From contig OX579637.1 of assembly GCA_951230915.1 (NCBI GenBank), positions 29,636,001 to 29,700,000 of the forward strand: a stretch of 64,000 bases of DNA. Direction: 5' to 3'. Below the pieces are notes generated by a model that was not told the DNA's origin, did no database searches, and worked only from the letters and a program-made list of their open reading frames with translations. This stretch comes from Antitrichia curtipendula (Eukaryota > Streptophyta > Bryopsida > Hypnales > Leucodontaceae). Position numbers and translations under genes: made by a program. This document shows, one piece after another, positions 35,382 to 48,596 of the stretch (position 1 is the first letter of the stretch; each line of letters opens with the position of its first letter).

Positions 35382-36229
35382 CCTCCTTCCAAATTTTCAA
35401 TCCATTATCTGAATTTGCTGCACACTTACAAATAGATAGGTGGTCGAACACTAATACTTTGTACAGATTGTAAAATTGTTTTTCTTTGTGAGATATTTTG
35501 TATATAAAAATATGCTTATAAGAAACTTCTTTTGTACAATTTCTATAGTCACAAGCTTCTATAGTGTCCAAAATGTTTTGCCCTATATCTCTTCTACTAC
35601 TATCAAGTTTCCTCTTGCGTCTAGTTTGCATCGTGTTTGCACAGAGACATCATTATTTTTAGACGTAGATGCAATGCGTCTTTTTGTAACTAGTGTAGAA
35701 GTGACCAAGGGCAATGTTTTGGAGGCTACAAAGGACGAGGCGGGAGACAATATTCCAGACACAAGGCGCTTGTGCACATGCACATCCCCCCTTCAGAAAC
35801 ATTGTCTGGTATACGCGTTGCTTCTCCGGTTCCTTTAGAGACAGATCCCATGAGTACTCTTCTTGATATTGTAGTGCTGATTTAGATTGCAATGCATAGC
35901 CCATGGCTTTTTTTTCCTTTTACATATAGATTAGTTTTTATTTCTTTTTTAGTGCTCAAATTGTAGTGGACAATATAGAAGTTTAATTGTCTGCACATTT
36001 TGCTTTAATTAAAGCCATACTTGTTATATTGTGACTTTTTGCAATTTTTTAAGACAGAATGCTAGTTATTGAAAAATTCATATAAAAAAAATTGTGACTG
36101 AAACAAAAAATAAATAATGCTAAAATAATGATTTTATTATGAAATTCTAAAATTTGGTATTGTTATCTATTTATAAAAAATACTAGTAAAGAGATAAAGT
36201 GGTTTATCTTCAAATAGAGAATAAAAATG
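35382..36229. other. AT-rich stretch between copy C genes
   Basis: Short overlapping frames on both strands around 35476-35838 have no family resemblance. The rest is A/T-rich. No gene supported. Confidence 0.35.
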
Positions 36230-37080
36230 AGATTACGAAAAGTCTCAATATGACGAATATGACTTTAATTCATGAACATGGTAGCAATGAGGCTTGCATT
36301 CCGAGAAGTGAGAGGGAGGACCAAGTCCTTCCATTCATGTCTAGGCTGACACCAAAACAATACAATGTTGTCCCGAATCTGAATGGAATATTTTACACCT
36401 GTGATGATAAGAGGTACTATATGAGAAAAAAAAGATACAACGAGTTTAATGGAATTTTTGGTGACTTAGAAATGTTCTAATCAGTGTTAAGAAAGTCACA
36501 ATTTGACCTCACCATTTAATTGTTCTCTACGAGTTATTGAAGATTGTAACCTTCATGGTGTGAAGTTCCATGAAGAGGTCCACAATCATGTAAGTGTGCA
36601 AGAAACTATTCAAGGGCTTAGACCCCTATCCCCTTGCATATCTTTGGACAAGAGCAATGCAATATATTGAGGTGCAAAAGTAGGCAAGAAAAGCTGGTCA
36701 ACTAGAAGGTCAAGGAAATAGACATGGATTTGTACCTTAAACCTTTGGAAAAATATATTTAGATGACTAATTTTGTATTCACGAGTGAAAATACAATTAT
36801 AGTCAATGACAATCCTACAAAGCATATAACTAATCACCCAAAAAATGTGATTATCATTGAAACATGGTTGTATGAGGGCTACAAAGCAATAGATGGGATC
36901 CTTGTTGATCATCTTCTTCCTTATGTTAAATGTTTGCATGCATCCAAGCCAACAAAATTGTACCCATTTGGGAGAGATAATTTTTTGGGGATTTTTCATT
37001 TGTTTTACAATGAAGACAACAACAAGTTTGAAGAGCTTATGGAGGTAGTGAAGTACTCCAACAGGGTTTTCCTTGCGTAA
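36230..37080 (+). pseudogene. FCP1-like phosphatase gene, decayed copy C
   Basis: The start of the domain reads NVVPNLNGIFYTCDDKRYY, so even the nucleophile Asp (DLNG in A) is lost. The middle is scrambled, then KVKEIDMDLYLKPLEKYI, a TAG just before 36764, and FTSENTIIVNDNPTKHITN, where DDSP has become NDNP. It is closest to copy A (KVKETDKDMFLKPLDK, TIMVDDSPEKHVLNE). Clearly inactive. Confidence 0.6.
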
Positions 37081-37504
37081 AAATATAAAAATCCTAACCA
37101 TACATTGTTGTTCTTGGAATCTGAAAGCCCCCAATATAGGAGCGTTAAAGTAGATGGCTTCTGAGTTTTGTACTTGCACGTATTAGAATCACTGTAACAC
37201 ATACTCATAGGTATTCGGTCTGATTGCAATGTCTTTATATTTCCATACTAGTGGTGTTGAATATGCTCTATACACACTATCCAACATGTGTAGTGATCAA
37301 ATGTATATCTTTCTTTTTTGGTGTCTCTTTGGAATTTTGTATCTCGCCAAGTGGTGTTTTGACAACAGTTTCTATGTTTGTCCCCAGTCCTTTTTGCGTA
37401 ATGCTTCATTCCATGAAATGATCTGTAGCAACAAGTGTGTTGCTTCTACTTATTCCTTCTTTGACTATGGATAATTTGTCATATTGCAAAGCGAATTCAG
37501 GCAC

Positions 37505-37650
37505 ATTATGTTATCTGCAGCCACAGCATAGTCAACATTGGATTTTTTTATGAATTCTGTTGATGACGGGGTGATCGATAGTCCTCCAAATGGAAGGAAG
37601 CACCCTCCCCTTGTTTCCTCCCTTTCTCCACTTAAATATCTTCCTTGAGC
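37505..37650 (+). pseudogene. Tail-gene fragment, copy C
   Basis: DDGVIDSPPNGRKHPP matches EEGVIDSPPTRGSLRTP of copy D and EEGVVDSPPS of copy B, in the same place, 3' of the FCP1-like gene. Only this short piece is recognisable. Confidence 0.5.
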
Positions 37651-38547
37651 AACTGCATCCTTCGATTGCATAGAGATGAATGCTTTTACATAAAAAAAGC
37701 TCTATGACAAAGAAATGGGTGTGGTAGCCACCCTTGAGGTATGAGATCACTTCTCTACATTCATCAATTTAGTATGTTTTCAATATTCATCTATGTAATG
37801 TTTATTAAAAACATCTGTCTAATGTATATTTTTATTTTCTTACATAGGGCAATGACATACTGGCAAAGTACATTGTCATCCATGATAGTGGTTTGCAAGA
37901 TTTAGCGCCTCTTAATTCCAATCATCAAGCACAAACTATATCATATAATGTCCTTTGGCATACACCGCCTTGAGGCAATTCACTAGGCATAGGGAGGCAC
38001 TAATCTAATCACATAATGGTAATCCCATGCCGATTCATTCAAGTTGTCATACATGGGATGCTTGAAAGTAGAGGTCCTTGAAAAAAGAACTGCGAGAGAT
38101 GGTAGGACAAAGATCCACAAGTAGTAGCAAATATAGTGGAGGGCCAGAGTTATTGAAGGCAATAGAGGTACTGAAGAGTAGGTCGCACTTGTGGTATATA
38201 GATTTCAAATCACAATGAAGATTTCTTTTTATTGTAGTAGAATTGAAGAACTTAAATACTATAAATGAGTGATATAGAATTATGAAATCTTCTTAGTGTG
38301 TTCCTATTATATAGCAAAGAATTAGAGTTAAATTGTTAGTATCATAGTGAATCATAAATTGTTGCAATCCTAATATTGAAGTACATCTTTGTAGGCTCTT
38401 AGTAACAAGAGTCTACGGTATTCATAGAAAGAAGGTGACAACAATGAATATGATGTTTTTTGTTTACTTCTCCTGGCACAGAGCATCTGCCGACCCATTT
38501 TTCTTGAGCTATTCTCCTTGAATGACTTTAGTCTTTAGTCTTGAGTG
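37651..38547. other. Non-coding DNA between convergent fragments C and E
   Basis: No supported coding sequence. It lies between two tail-to-tail arm-1 remnants and should hold their 3' ends, but I found no clear inverted repeat here. Confidence 0.3.
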
Positions 38548-39119
38548 CTATGAAGGCACCTCAACCAAGGTAGAAAGACGTCCACAAGGAATGTCTCTTT
38601 TGGACCATTTCCAAGTGTCTGGAAGAAACACATTCTTGCTTTTGTTCATGACATGCTTAGAGGGGTTGTAATCCACTACAATAGTATCTTTAGACATAAA
38701 ATTTCCTCGCGAACCATTGAACAAAGTGCTCAAGTTTTTAAGGAACAAATCCTTATACCCAGCTCTTTGAAAATGGTAATTTTTCTAGAGTCATCCCTGT
38801 ACTTGAGCGTCGTGCAGGAGTCTTAGGCAAATACAAAAAATGGCCTATCTAGACCATCAAACAGATGATTGACCATTCATTCCATGTTGTGCATAACTAT
38901 AGTGCTCCATACTAAAACACAAGCTATCTCTCCTAAATCATGTAAAAACTGTGAACAATTCGGCCAAATAAAAAGTTTTCTAGATCCTAGAATCGTAGGG
39001 GTTGTGGTCGTATTTCCTTGTGGAGGTTCTCCGATGTGACTATACCACCCTTTGAACTCTACATCTGTTGTCGCACACAAAATCTCGTTTACAAGGCCAT
39101 ATTCATTAAAACAAGACAA
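38548..39119 (-). pseudogene. FCP1-like phosphatase fragment E
   Basis: In order on the minus strand: GLVNEILCATTDVEFK (decayed motif I, no Asp), SRKLFIWPNCSQFLHDLGE, VLVWSTIVMHNME, then across a frame slip RKITIFKELGYKDLFLKNLS and DTIVVDYNPSKHVMNKSKNV (DDSP reads DYNP). It resembles copies A and C rather than B and D. It sits just 3' of the broken DUF7869-type gene and tail-to-tail with copy C. No arm-1 gene precedes it. Confidence 0.6.
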
Positions 39120-39682
39120 TTTGGATTCTCATTTTATTCATGAATCTAATTTTAGTATACAGAAGAGTTTATTAAATTGAGAGTATTCAATAAATTGAGA
39201 ATGCAATCTACCAAAAAGATTATGAATTCCTGTCATTTTCAAGAATTTGCTTGATACTTTCATAGGTAGGGACTTTGAAACAAGGGCTTCAAGATTTGAA
39301 TTTGGACCATCTATATTAAATACTTAACTAAAAGAATAAAGTGAATGCTTTGGCATTTGCATAGGTAGAAAAGTCCAAAATATCTCATCATAGAATACAT
39401 CTAATATAAACCTGAATAGTATAAAACAAATTGTATGGAGAATATAAATACAATGAAGTTGCAAAGTATGCAATACAATACAATGCTTGCAATAAAATAA
39501 GAAATATATTATTATATAACAACATGCATAACATCCAATTCTAAAATAATAGAAAAAACTATCAAATATTAAAACTGCTCACAATTTTTTTTTCATTTTT
39601 CTTTTTTCATTTAAAATTTAATAAACACCTTAGCAACTCCTAAAACTTATAATAACTTCCTATGCCTACAAACTAATCATCT
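39120..39682. other. AT-rich 3' flank of DUF7869 copy B
   Basis: No open frame and no repeat recognised. Probably the 3' UTR and the end of element copy B. Confidence 0.35.
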
Positions 39683-42519
39683 TCACTCTAAAGATGTATC
39701 ATTGTTTTTTCCAAGCACATAAGCTTCTACCAATGCCTTGATAATAGCAATTTGATATTTGGAAATTTTGATTTTAGGATTAGAACTCCCTTCCCTTGTA
39801 CGTGCCTTCCAAGCAGTCATGATACAGTTTGTATGCGTCCAACTCAAAGAGATATCGGTGTCCTCGCACCAAGAATTTCCTTATTTTGTATCCCACCCAA
39901 CATATGTGTCTTCATTAGTGTGATGAAATGATGTAGGCGTCCAATATTGTAGCTGAATGGAATTGACATGCCCTGGATCCGGATTTGGATTGGTAAGTGC
40001 CTGCGCCAGCCAAAATGGACAAAGGTCACCATCAGTTGGTCGTACCGCAACTAAATAACCCGCATACACATCACAGCCAACACGAAATGAAGGACGTGGA
40101 CGGTCACGCCTACGACCAACAAAGGGGGCATCTTCCGCAAACTCCTCATGCATTTTACCATCGTCGAGGTATTGGTCTTCTACCTCCTCGTCAATTCGAG
40201 AATTTGGTCAAAATCCATCTCGTAGTGTCTCACGCACCACAAGCGGTGCATTGAGAGCGCTTCTCACACCTTCCCAATATTTCCGCATTGGCTCATTCTT
40301 CCTTTGGAACTCTCCAGACAAGTCTTGATTAGCCATTGCCCCCCATAATACAATGTACCCATCTAAACCCTTACAAATCTCATCAAAGCAATGCATGTGT
40401 TGAGATGCCAAAGGTAAAGACTACCGCTTGGTACTTTAGGGCCCCCATCTGTTGTCTCTTTCCACAAGCGAATTCCTCCACCTTCTTTTGGCAACCAATT
40501 CACATCCGTACAAAAGGATCTTGTATTGCATTAAGGGCCACTAGTTGGAATCCTTGTAAAACTTGAACTGTTGTGCTTGAAAATCACCTTGGAGAGAATC
40601 ATCGCCCGTACTCAAGTATCCTTCAACAAATCGCTTGAAGTCTGGAACCTCTTCAATGAGGTGAAGAATTACGGGTTGGGTTTCACAATCCATGAAGGAC
40701 TTCATCAACCTTGGAAGTGTGGGGTAGTCATTAGTCTTCAATTTTGTGCTCCACCGACCAAATAGAGCATCAATATCCTCATGAGTGTGTCCAACAATGA
40801 GGAAATTGATATAAATCTTTTGAAAAACAATTCTGTAGACAAGAAGAGAACAAAATGCAAAAATCCAACAATTTTTATAGTCACTTGAAGCATTGTCAAG
40901 TTGAAGAGTCAATGTTGTAGGAAGAGATTTAGCTTCAACCACCTCTTCAAGGGTAGATTGAAGGGAATCCGTACAAATCTTTGAGCCTGCTAATAAAGCC
41001 TCTATTAGTTGAGAACGGTGAGATCCTACAAAAAGTTCACGAGATGAATGCTTAGGTTGGGACTCCACATCTCGCAATAGTTTTGCAATGGACCCAATAG
41101 TATGGTTGGAGTCCATGGGGAAGATGTCCAAGCCGTAGTATGCATATTGCACATCTCCATGTCCATGAGCGATCATGCCCGTAACAGCGACAAGCATCTT
41201 CATGTAAGAATCGTTTCCCTTGCTCTTATGAAAGAAATGGAGAGAAGCCGTCTTTAAGTGATCCATCTTGTCATGGATTATGGTCAACATCTTTTCAGGA
41301 TACATCTCAGTTATTCCTCGGTTCCCATAATACAGGTCCATGTGAGCCTTTTGTCCCGCAAGGTGCACTTCTAATTGCTTGACCCAAATGGCTTGAACCC
41401 TTGACCCTGGTGTGCAAGCATTTTTTAATTGTTTATACCGATCGCAATACCCACAACAAGCAAAACTGTCACCTCGAGCCTTTGGAGCATACTCTGGAAA
41501 AGATTGTCAGCGGATGTTGTTCAATCCATTAGTCGAAATATGTTGCAATTGAAATGCCGAATTCACGTTGTTGATCTCGGGCAACTTGTCTTTCCAATGA
41601 AATCCAGATGGTAGGACCATGGAAGGGACTTTTTCTCCAGACTTGAGGGTTCTCGTTTTGTGTGGCATTGCATTGGCTTCATTCTCCACCAACAATCAAA
41701 GAGTAGCTGTAGCTTGCAGAGTGTGTGTCCGAGGCTTCTTCATCCCCAGGTTACCATAATGCTCAGGCTTGTCCTGCTTCATGGCTTTTTCCTTATATCT
41801 GTAATATGTAGCCTTGGATACTCCATGAATGTGGTACCAAGCAACGGGACGAACTTCGTCTTTTGTCAAAGTGATCATATCCCTTCCATATTCATCAACG
41901 TGGTTTTGGCCATGGACGTCAAGCATACGCGACTTTCGACTGTATACTCCACCATCAACATACATAAGAAATCAAATGACTTCAATTTGCCCTCTCAAAA
42001 ATGGTTGTACACAATTCTTGCTGCAACACTTTTTGCTTGAAACCTCAGCGATTGACTATGGGGTAAGAAGGACTTCTTTTGGGGGAGAGTACAAGGTTCT
42101 TTCCGCACCCGCGAACTCTTATAGGAGCAAACTCCGGTTCGAACACGCCGTTTGGATCCGTTGACAGCGGTTCTATAGAGATAAGTTTGCTCGTGATCAT
42201 ACAAACTAGCACCATTCAAGTACACCCTGGAAATGTGCCAAGAATGCATTGACCACATCCGCTCCGAAGGAAAATCTTCCTCACACAAACACTCTACAAT
42301 ATGAATTGCAACCTGGTCATCACCAAGTGGCTCCCCATTCATGCCGATGACAAGATCCGCATCAACATTGTGGCAAATCCCTTTAGCCACTTCTACCCCC
42401 GCTTCATTTTTGACAAACTTGGTGAACCATGAAGCACAAGGGATCCCTTCACAAGGTGCAACACCTGGTGGCAAAGTTGGAACTGAAGCTGTGAACTCGT
42501 TGGCATCAGGAGTATCCAT
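39683..42519 (-). pseudogene. DUF7869-type gene, broken, copy B
   Basis: Start MDTPDANEFTASV at 42519 follows an acceptor TTGCTTGCAG, so a 5' UTR intron is likely. The whole copy A protein can be followed: GICHNVDADLVIG, KNCVQPF, VAWYHIHGVSKATYYRY (HTH-like), RTLKSGEKVPSMVLP, GYCDRYKQL, IIHDKMDHLKTAS, LQLDNASSDYKN, VGHTHEDIDALFGRWS, and a C-terminus ending in TGA at 39683-39685. All three acidic motifs survive (DYKN for DNKN). In-frame TGA codons stand where A has Arg or Lys, a TAG lies near 40541, and frameshifts occur near 41980 and 40430. Identity to A is moderate, so the copies are old. Confidence 0.8.
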
Positions 42520-42681
42520 TCTGCAAGCAACAAGGCAAGAATTAGATTTTAATAGTGGGATACATCCTTGGAAGAAGAAAATTGAGCTATTAATTGAAAA
42601 TAAATATGTTTTAGAAAGATCCAAAACATTAGATGTAAGCCTACAGATTAGTGAAAATGAAGTAATGAATTGAAGTAGAAA

Positions 42682-43335
42682 TTATCATCGAATCGAAGAT
42701 AAGGAATTCAACAGCCAATACAAGTCCTTTGTGAACATTCTGTATATGGATTCAACATGTTATGTAGAGATTCTTATTAGCGTAAAATTTCTAAGAACAT
42801 CCAAGTAATTTAATTTATCTTTGAATCGAAGATAAATCTGAGTACCAATAACAGATAGTTTTTTCTCAGAAGAGTCATTCATTCGAACTAATACCAATAA
42901 CAGATACTTTTACAGTTTTTTCTCAGAAGAGTCATTCATTCGAACTAATACCAATAACAGATACTTTTACAGTTTTTTCTCAGAAGAGTCATTCATTCGA
43001 ACTGATTTTCAATGTATAAACATTGATGAAATTATCTTCGGCTCGAAGATAGACAAGCCGGAAATCTAAAGTCATACATGCCAAGAAATTCTAGGAATTG
43101 AATTTCATCTTTTCGAAGTCAATTTTTTGTACAAAATGAGATTTCTAAGAATGAATATCTTAGTAACACATTTATCATTGAGTCGAAGATAACTATTTAC
43201 ACTCAAAAATATCTATAGTACTTCCTTTTTGTCCCTTTTTACTCATTATTATTGTAATCTAAAGAGATTTATCTTCAAGTCGATGATAATTTGAGTAGTC
43301 ATTCCTAATCTATGTTATCCTTGACTCCAAGATGA
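42682..43335. repeat. B-type palindrome array upstream of DUF7869 copy B
   Basis: Six 21-bp sites of the form TTATC[AT]T-N7-[AR]AGATAA start at 42682, 42815, 43032, 43172, 43269 and 43315 (the last two slightly degraded). Spacers are CGAATCG, TGAATCG, CGGCTCG and the like. They occupy the same place as the A-type array of copy A: directly 5' of the DUF7869-type gene. Confidence 0.85.
42845..43007. repeat. 57-bp tandem repeat inside the B array
   Basis: CCAATAACAGATA...TTTTTTCTCAGAAGAGTC with ATTCATTCGAACT recurs at 42845, 42894 and 42951. Two full 57-bp units are identical as far as I can see. The first lacks 8 bp (ACTTTTACAG region). Confidence 0.8.
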
Positions 43336-45025
43336 TGACTTAGCGCTTCCATTTGAACAACTCTCTTCCGTTATTTATGGCAAAAAAAATGGTGAGTAGT
43401 GCACACTCCAAAATCTGCATTACCGATGGCCATTTTGCAATTCCAGTGCTCTGCACTCAAAACAACCACTTGTAAACGATTGGTGGCAATCATATCACTA
43501 TATCTTTGTAAAACAATACGACTGAAGACCTTCAACTTCCAGTGACTGAATCATTGATATGAAACCGAAAATGTATAAAATACAAACAAAACACAAAGAC
43601 CTCCTCACTTATGTGAACCCAAGCGATCCTAAACCGCCGTCAAGCCACCAGTTTCTTCAATACAGATAGAGAAAACAATGTTCACACAAGGCGTCGTAGT
43701 AATGTTCGCAAGAAAAGAAGGAGGATTGGAGGAGAGAAAGAGTGGAAACCAAGATGGGCGACAGGGAGAATTCATGAGAGAGAGACAATGGAGCATTTGG
43801 TGTGATAAATTGAGCGGGAAATTCGAATTGTTTGAAATCCAGGGGAGAAAGATCTCCTTGCTTTAGGGGACGTTGACATTCTAGTCGCCCGTTTTATGTT
43901 AGTAAAGTAGAATTTGACATTCCATTTCATTAAATGAAATGAAATCTAACATTCCGCCAACCCTCTTTATTTTAAAAAAGGTCAAATTTTACTTGACGGG
44001 AATATTGCAATCCGTCATTTCTTTAGGGATGACAAATTCGTTTTTTTATAGGGTTGCCGACTTTAGTATTTTGCCAATTCGGGAATCTGATTTGGAGATT
44101 TAGTCAGCCTTTTTATAAAAATAGCAAAACCAAATTTCCTGTTTTTGTTGCCGTTCATGGTAGGTGGCAACACCATCATGAATTAACTCCGCGTTTGCAA
44201 AGAGAATTTTAATGATACAAACAATTTTTAATAGGACTCTTAGGATTTAGAGTCAATTCAAAAGTGCTCAAGAAATTCAACTAATTTTTACAAACATTGG
44301 GGGAGAATATTTAGAATTTCACTAAATTTTTCAGTGAAGAAACTGAAATAAGTAAAACCTTATATTTATTGCTTATAACGTTGTAGAAATAAGCATACTT
44401 TATAGAAGTAGCCGTAGTCAAAATATGATCTTCTATTGGTTCTGAACATAATTGTTTATTAGATGGAATAAAAATAAATTAACGTGGCATTTTTATTATG
44501 TACATCATAAATTTTAAATATTTCTTCATGACAAAAAAAACAATAGATTGTTTTACATCATAGGAAATATTCTTTTGTAGCATTGTTTGTTCCGATTCGG
44601 ATTTTAAAATTATTTCATTATGAACATGTTTGTAAGCATTTGCTTGTTATGAGGACAATAAATCATCTACATTGCTTTTTAATATAACTACCTTAAACCG
44701 TACATGTTTGCAAAGTTGTGAAGAAGCCTCCTTGTACTTTGGAATATAATGAAATGGAATTGAAGATTTACATTTACAGCAATCTTCAATCCTTGTTTTC
44801 AAAATTCTATCTGGCCTAAACAATATGAATCCTTGAAAGTTTTTTTTTGGCAAAGCAAAATAAAATTAGACAATGATAGTACACTTGAATATATCAATAC
44901 AATAGGGTTTAGGGATGACTGAACTTTTATTTTTGCTTAAAGTCTCCTTGAGTTGAATTGTTGACTCCAAAATTATTCAACATAATACTCTTTTATTAAA
45001 TAAGACTTGTATTTCTAAAGTCAGC
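43336..45025. other. Spacer of copy B, left part
   Basis: A GC-richer segment at 43620-43870 (possible first exon or promoter of the DUF7869-type gene) is followed by AT-rich DNA. The short frame at 43678-43866 has no family match. Confidence 0.3.
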
Positions 45026-45975
45026 AAACTTATGACCATTCATTGTTTGAAATAAAATTAATGATAGTAAATTTAAATATATTTACATAATAGAACTTCA
45101 AATTAGTACAAAAAAAGAAATTGAATAACTATGGTTAAATTAACTTCTATGGTTTAGAATTAGACATATATATTTGTCAATAAAATTTGTTTAAGGTTTT
45201 GCAATTATTAATTCAAATTTTTATCAAATTATTTTCAAGGTATAAAGAAAAATATAAAGAAAAATAAATGTCATTTACCATAATAGATTAAAAATGGAAC
45301 TACCTTGAATACTAGTATTCAAACTGAACTATTTGTTTTTCACCTTCAGTTAAACAAGTTTATGATGAAAGAAAATAATCTTTTATTACATGAATTGATG
45401 GAATCAATTAATTTTCATTACCTTTGAATAAAGTCATAATTTTTTCTAGAAACACTACATTAAAATAAAGGATGTTAACTTTATTTAAGTAAAACGCCTA
45501 GTACAAAATTATGACCATTCATTGCTTTCAATTGTTTGAAAGAAAATTAATGATAGTAAATCTAAATATATTTACATAATAGAACTTCAAATTAGTACAA
45601 AATAATAATAATTGAATAACTAATAAAAGTTAAATATACTTCTATGGTTTACAATTAGAAACATATATTTGTCAATAAAATTTGTTAAAGTTTTGCAGTT
45701 ATTAATTCAAATTTTTATCAAATAATTTTCAAGGTATAAGGAGATATATAAAAAGAATAAATGTCACTTACCATAATAGATTAAAAATGGAACTACCTTG
45801 GATACTACCCAAATTGAACTACTAATTTGTTTTTGACCTTAGACAAGTTTATGATGAAAGAAACAAATCTTTATAAGAATTAATGGAATCAATAAATTTT
45901 CATTACCTTTGGATAAACTGAGAATTTCTTTTAAGAATACTACATTAAATGGATGTTTAAGTTAAACGCTTACAA
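45026..45975. repeat. Direct repeat, two copies of about 470 bp
   Basis: TTATGACCATTCATTG at 45029 recurs near 45510. From AAAATTAATGATAGTAAAT onward the two copies stay closely similar through CATAATAGATTAAAAATGG and TTTTCATTACCTTTG, with small indels. AT-rich, non-coding. Confidence 0.8.
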
Positions 45976-46914
45976 ATATTTAGCTTAGTAAATTTCTACA
46001 TGCTTTTCAACGTTGATTACTTGAAAATCCTCTAAAAAAAATATGAGTGTTGCAAATTTGTTAAAGAATTGAATGCTCAAAACAAATAGTACAGTAGGCA
46101 ACTCAATTATAACTTCCTTTTACGTCTTGGAATAAAATCTCATTCATTTGTTAGAATACTTTCAAAGATCAAACACAAATTTAGAACACATCAAGAAGTA
46201 ATTGCACAAAGAGGTTGAATTTTCCACTCCAACAAGGTTATTCCTTTTTATCTCTAAATATTTATGAAAAAGGGTTTACCATTTCCCAAAAATTGATTTT
46301 AATTATACATATAAGACATTTTCAAATCCATATTTGAAATAACATTACCTACTGGGTATTCAAAGATTCTTGTCTTTACTTTATTTGTAGTAAACTGTTT
46401 AACCCCAACTAAAAGTTCCATTGTCCCTTCATGAATGGACATAGACTCTTTTTCTTTAATTTGTTAGGCCAAAAGAATGTTTAAAGAAGTGAAAACTAAA
46501 TGTTTTCAAAAAAAATTCCTATGCTCTCAATTCCATTGTTTATCATATGAAATTAGAAATTTAAAATCAGTTAGTAAAGCAAATATTTAAAGTTAAAAAG
46601 GTTCAAATTCAGAAAATGTAGTTGGCCATGAGTAAATGAATGAACCAGAAACTTAGTTACTTTCACTTCAAATGCAAATATATTGCAATCTATACAGTCA
46701 AAGTTTAGGAAACTTCTTCCACATAATTATTATTAAAACTAACGTATTGCAAAACATAATTAGAAGATATAGTTTAGTAAAAGAAATTTTTTTTTTGCTC
46801 TTTACTATAGGAATGGCAGTTTAGAGTGGTTTTTGATGGAAAAAGGCCTTGAATGGGACTTTAGAGGTCAATAGAATAAGTATTGACTGTATAAGATTCT
46901 AAAATCAATCATCT
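45976..46914. other. AT-rich spacer, nothing recognised
   Basis: No open frame above background, and no palindrome of type A, B or C seen. Confidence 0.4.
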
Positions 46915-47150
46915 ACTAGTGTGCGTGTGTGTTGTTGCCACAAGCAAAATGATAATAAAAGTAATTTTATAATTTTTAGATTCACATAAAAACTTTGAAA
47001 TTTTATAACTCTTGCATCATAGGTCTGAACGTCACAGAACAAAGCTCATGCACTTTTTTGCCGAGGACTTCCAAATAGTACCAAGCACATGAGCGGAGAA
47101 TACATGGTCCGAGAAATTTCACTACAACTAACAAAAAAAAAAAATGTGAA
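46915..47150 (+). repeat. Partial third copy of the composite repeat block
   Basis: Starts CTAGTGTGCGTGTGTGTTG then TTGCCACA, and continues with AGGTCTGAACGTCACAGAAC, AAAGCTCATGCAC and CATGGTCCGAGAAATTTCAC. Same orientation and same first bases (ACTAGTGT) as the block at 14100. Only one subunit is present. Confidence 0.65.
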
Positions 47151-48596
47151 AATATGGACCCAAATGTTTTTGGTAAATAACTAGGCTAGGAACCGAGCTA
47201 GGTTTAAAACCAAAGCAGGTCCCAAACCTAGCTAGTCCCTAAACCAAAGCAAGTCCCGAACCTAGCTAGATTTGGAACCTAGCAAGGTTCAAGAGCTGCG
47301 TTCGAGGGTCATTGAGCCCACGCACATGCCATTTTTTTGTGGCGGGTGCTGGCATTCCTTAGGATTGGAAGCCTAGCGCTTGGCGAAATTGGCCCTAGCA
47401 GAAATGAGCCCCGCCAGCGCCAGGGCCGGGTAAAACCCAGCCGGATGTTTGATCCCATGGTGGAGACATCGTATTGAATTTTTACTGTTTATTGTTTCCA
47501 TAATTTGCTCACAGGTGCCACACAATAATTTGAATTTAATGCTCGAAGCACAAGTGAAACCAGTTCACCAAGTTCCATTCAACTTCAGTGAAGGTATTCT
47601 TTGCAGTTTCTCTCCCTCTGCAAGTCCGTCTCTCTCCATGAATCTCCGTGAAAATTTGTGGTTGAACCCTGGGCCTTCAAGTTGCTGTAAATAATTGGCC
47701 AAATGGCACACTACTTTTTTTTTTTAATTTAAGGGAATCTGGAGTTAGGCTCCAATTGAGAAGTAAGTGGTTGAGATTAGGTGCCCTCAATTTTTTTTTT
47801 GGTGCAAAATTTGGCTCCAAAATAAGAATTAGTGTGAGTTATATGGCACCAAAACAAAACCCAAGAAATAACTCTGTCAATTTCAACTCTTACACTGGTG
47901 CAAAATAGGGCAGCGAAGTTTCAAAGAGTAATGCAACATGAATTTGGAAGATTGCAACTCATAAGTTGAAAAATCCCATTTTATAATTATACGGCAATAT
48001 CAAAATGATATTGCTACAAGTCTAAGGTTTGAAATGTTGTCTACAACAATATTGCAACCTCAAAGATTTCAATTTCCAAGAAATGCCAAGCAAAATCCAT
48101 GACAAGAAAACAACAACTACAAAAAAGATATCTAAAAAGATATAAACATCAAACCTATAAATCATAAAATATAGAACAATGTGAAGAGATCACTTGTCCC
48201 AACGCTATGCCATATCTCGTATCGGTAGTTATTTGCATTATTAACCCACTACATAAAGCACTTTTCATATGGAAAATTTTCCAATGTAAAAACCTTTTGT
48301 CCATGCATATGGCTACATGCTCTACTCATATTGTCAACTTTGGTGTATTTTAGGCAATGGTGAATGAAAAATTGTTGAATCAACATCAACAAAGATGGCG
48401 ACAAAAAGGCAAACTCCAAAAGTCATGATTGAGGTAGTAGCTGCAAGGGTGTAATCCAAAATTTGGATCAGGCTTTTCAGAAAAAAATTCCTCCAAATTT
48501 TTCCAAGGGCTTGGTGCACAAGATTATTTTTTGGTGCAATTAGTCTTTTTATCGCCTAAAAAACACACACTGAGGTGGCGTGCAATGCGAGCCCAA
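47151..48596. other. Spacer with a short AGGTTTAGAACC-type repeat
   Basis: 47190-47300 contains several copies of an AACCTAGCTAG/AACCAAAGCA motif. The rest has no recognised gene or repeat. Confidence 0.35.

Noticed and set aside
36610..37179. 189-codon minus-strand frame
   Set aside because: It is the antisense of the decayed FCP1-like copy C, whose plus-strand motifs match the other copies.
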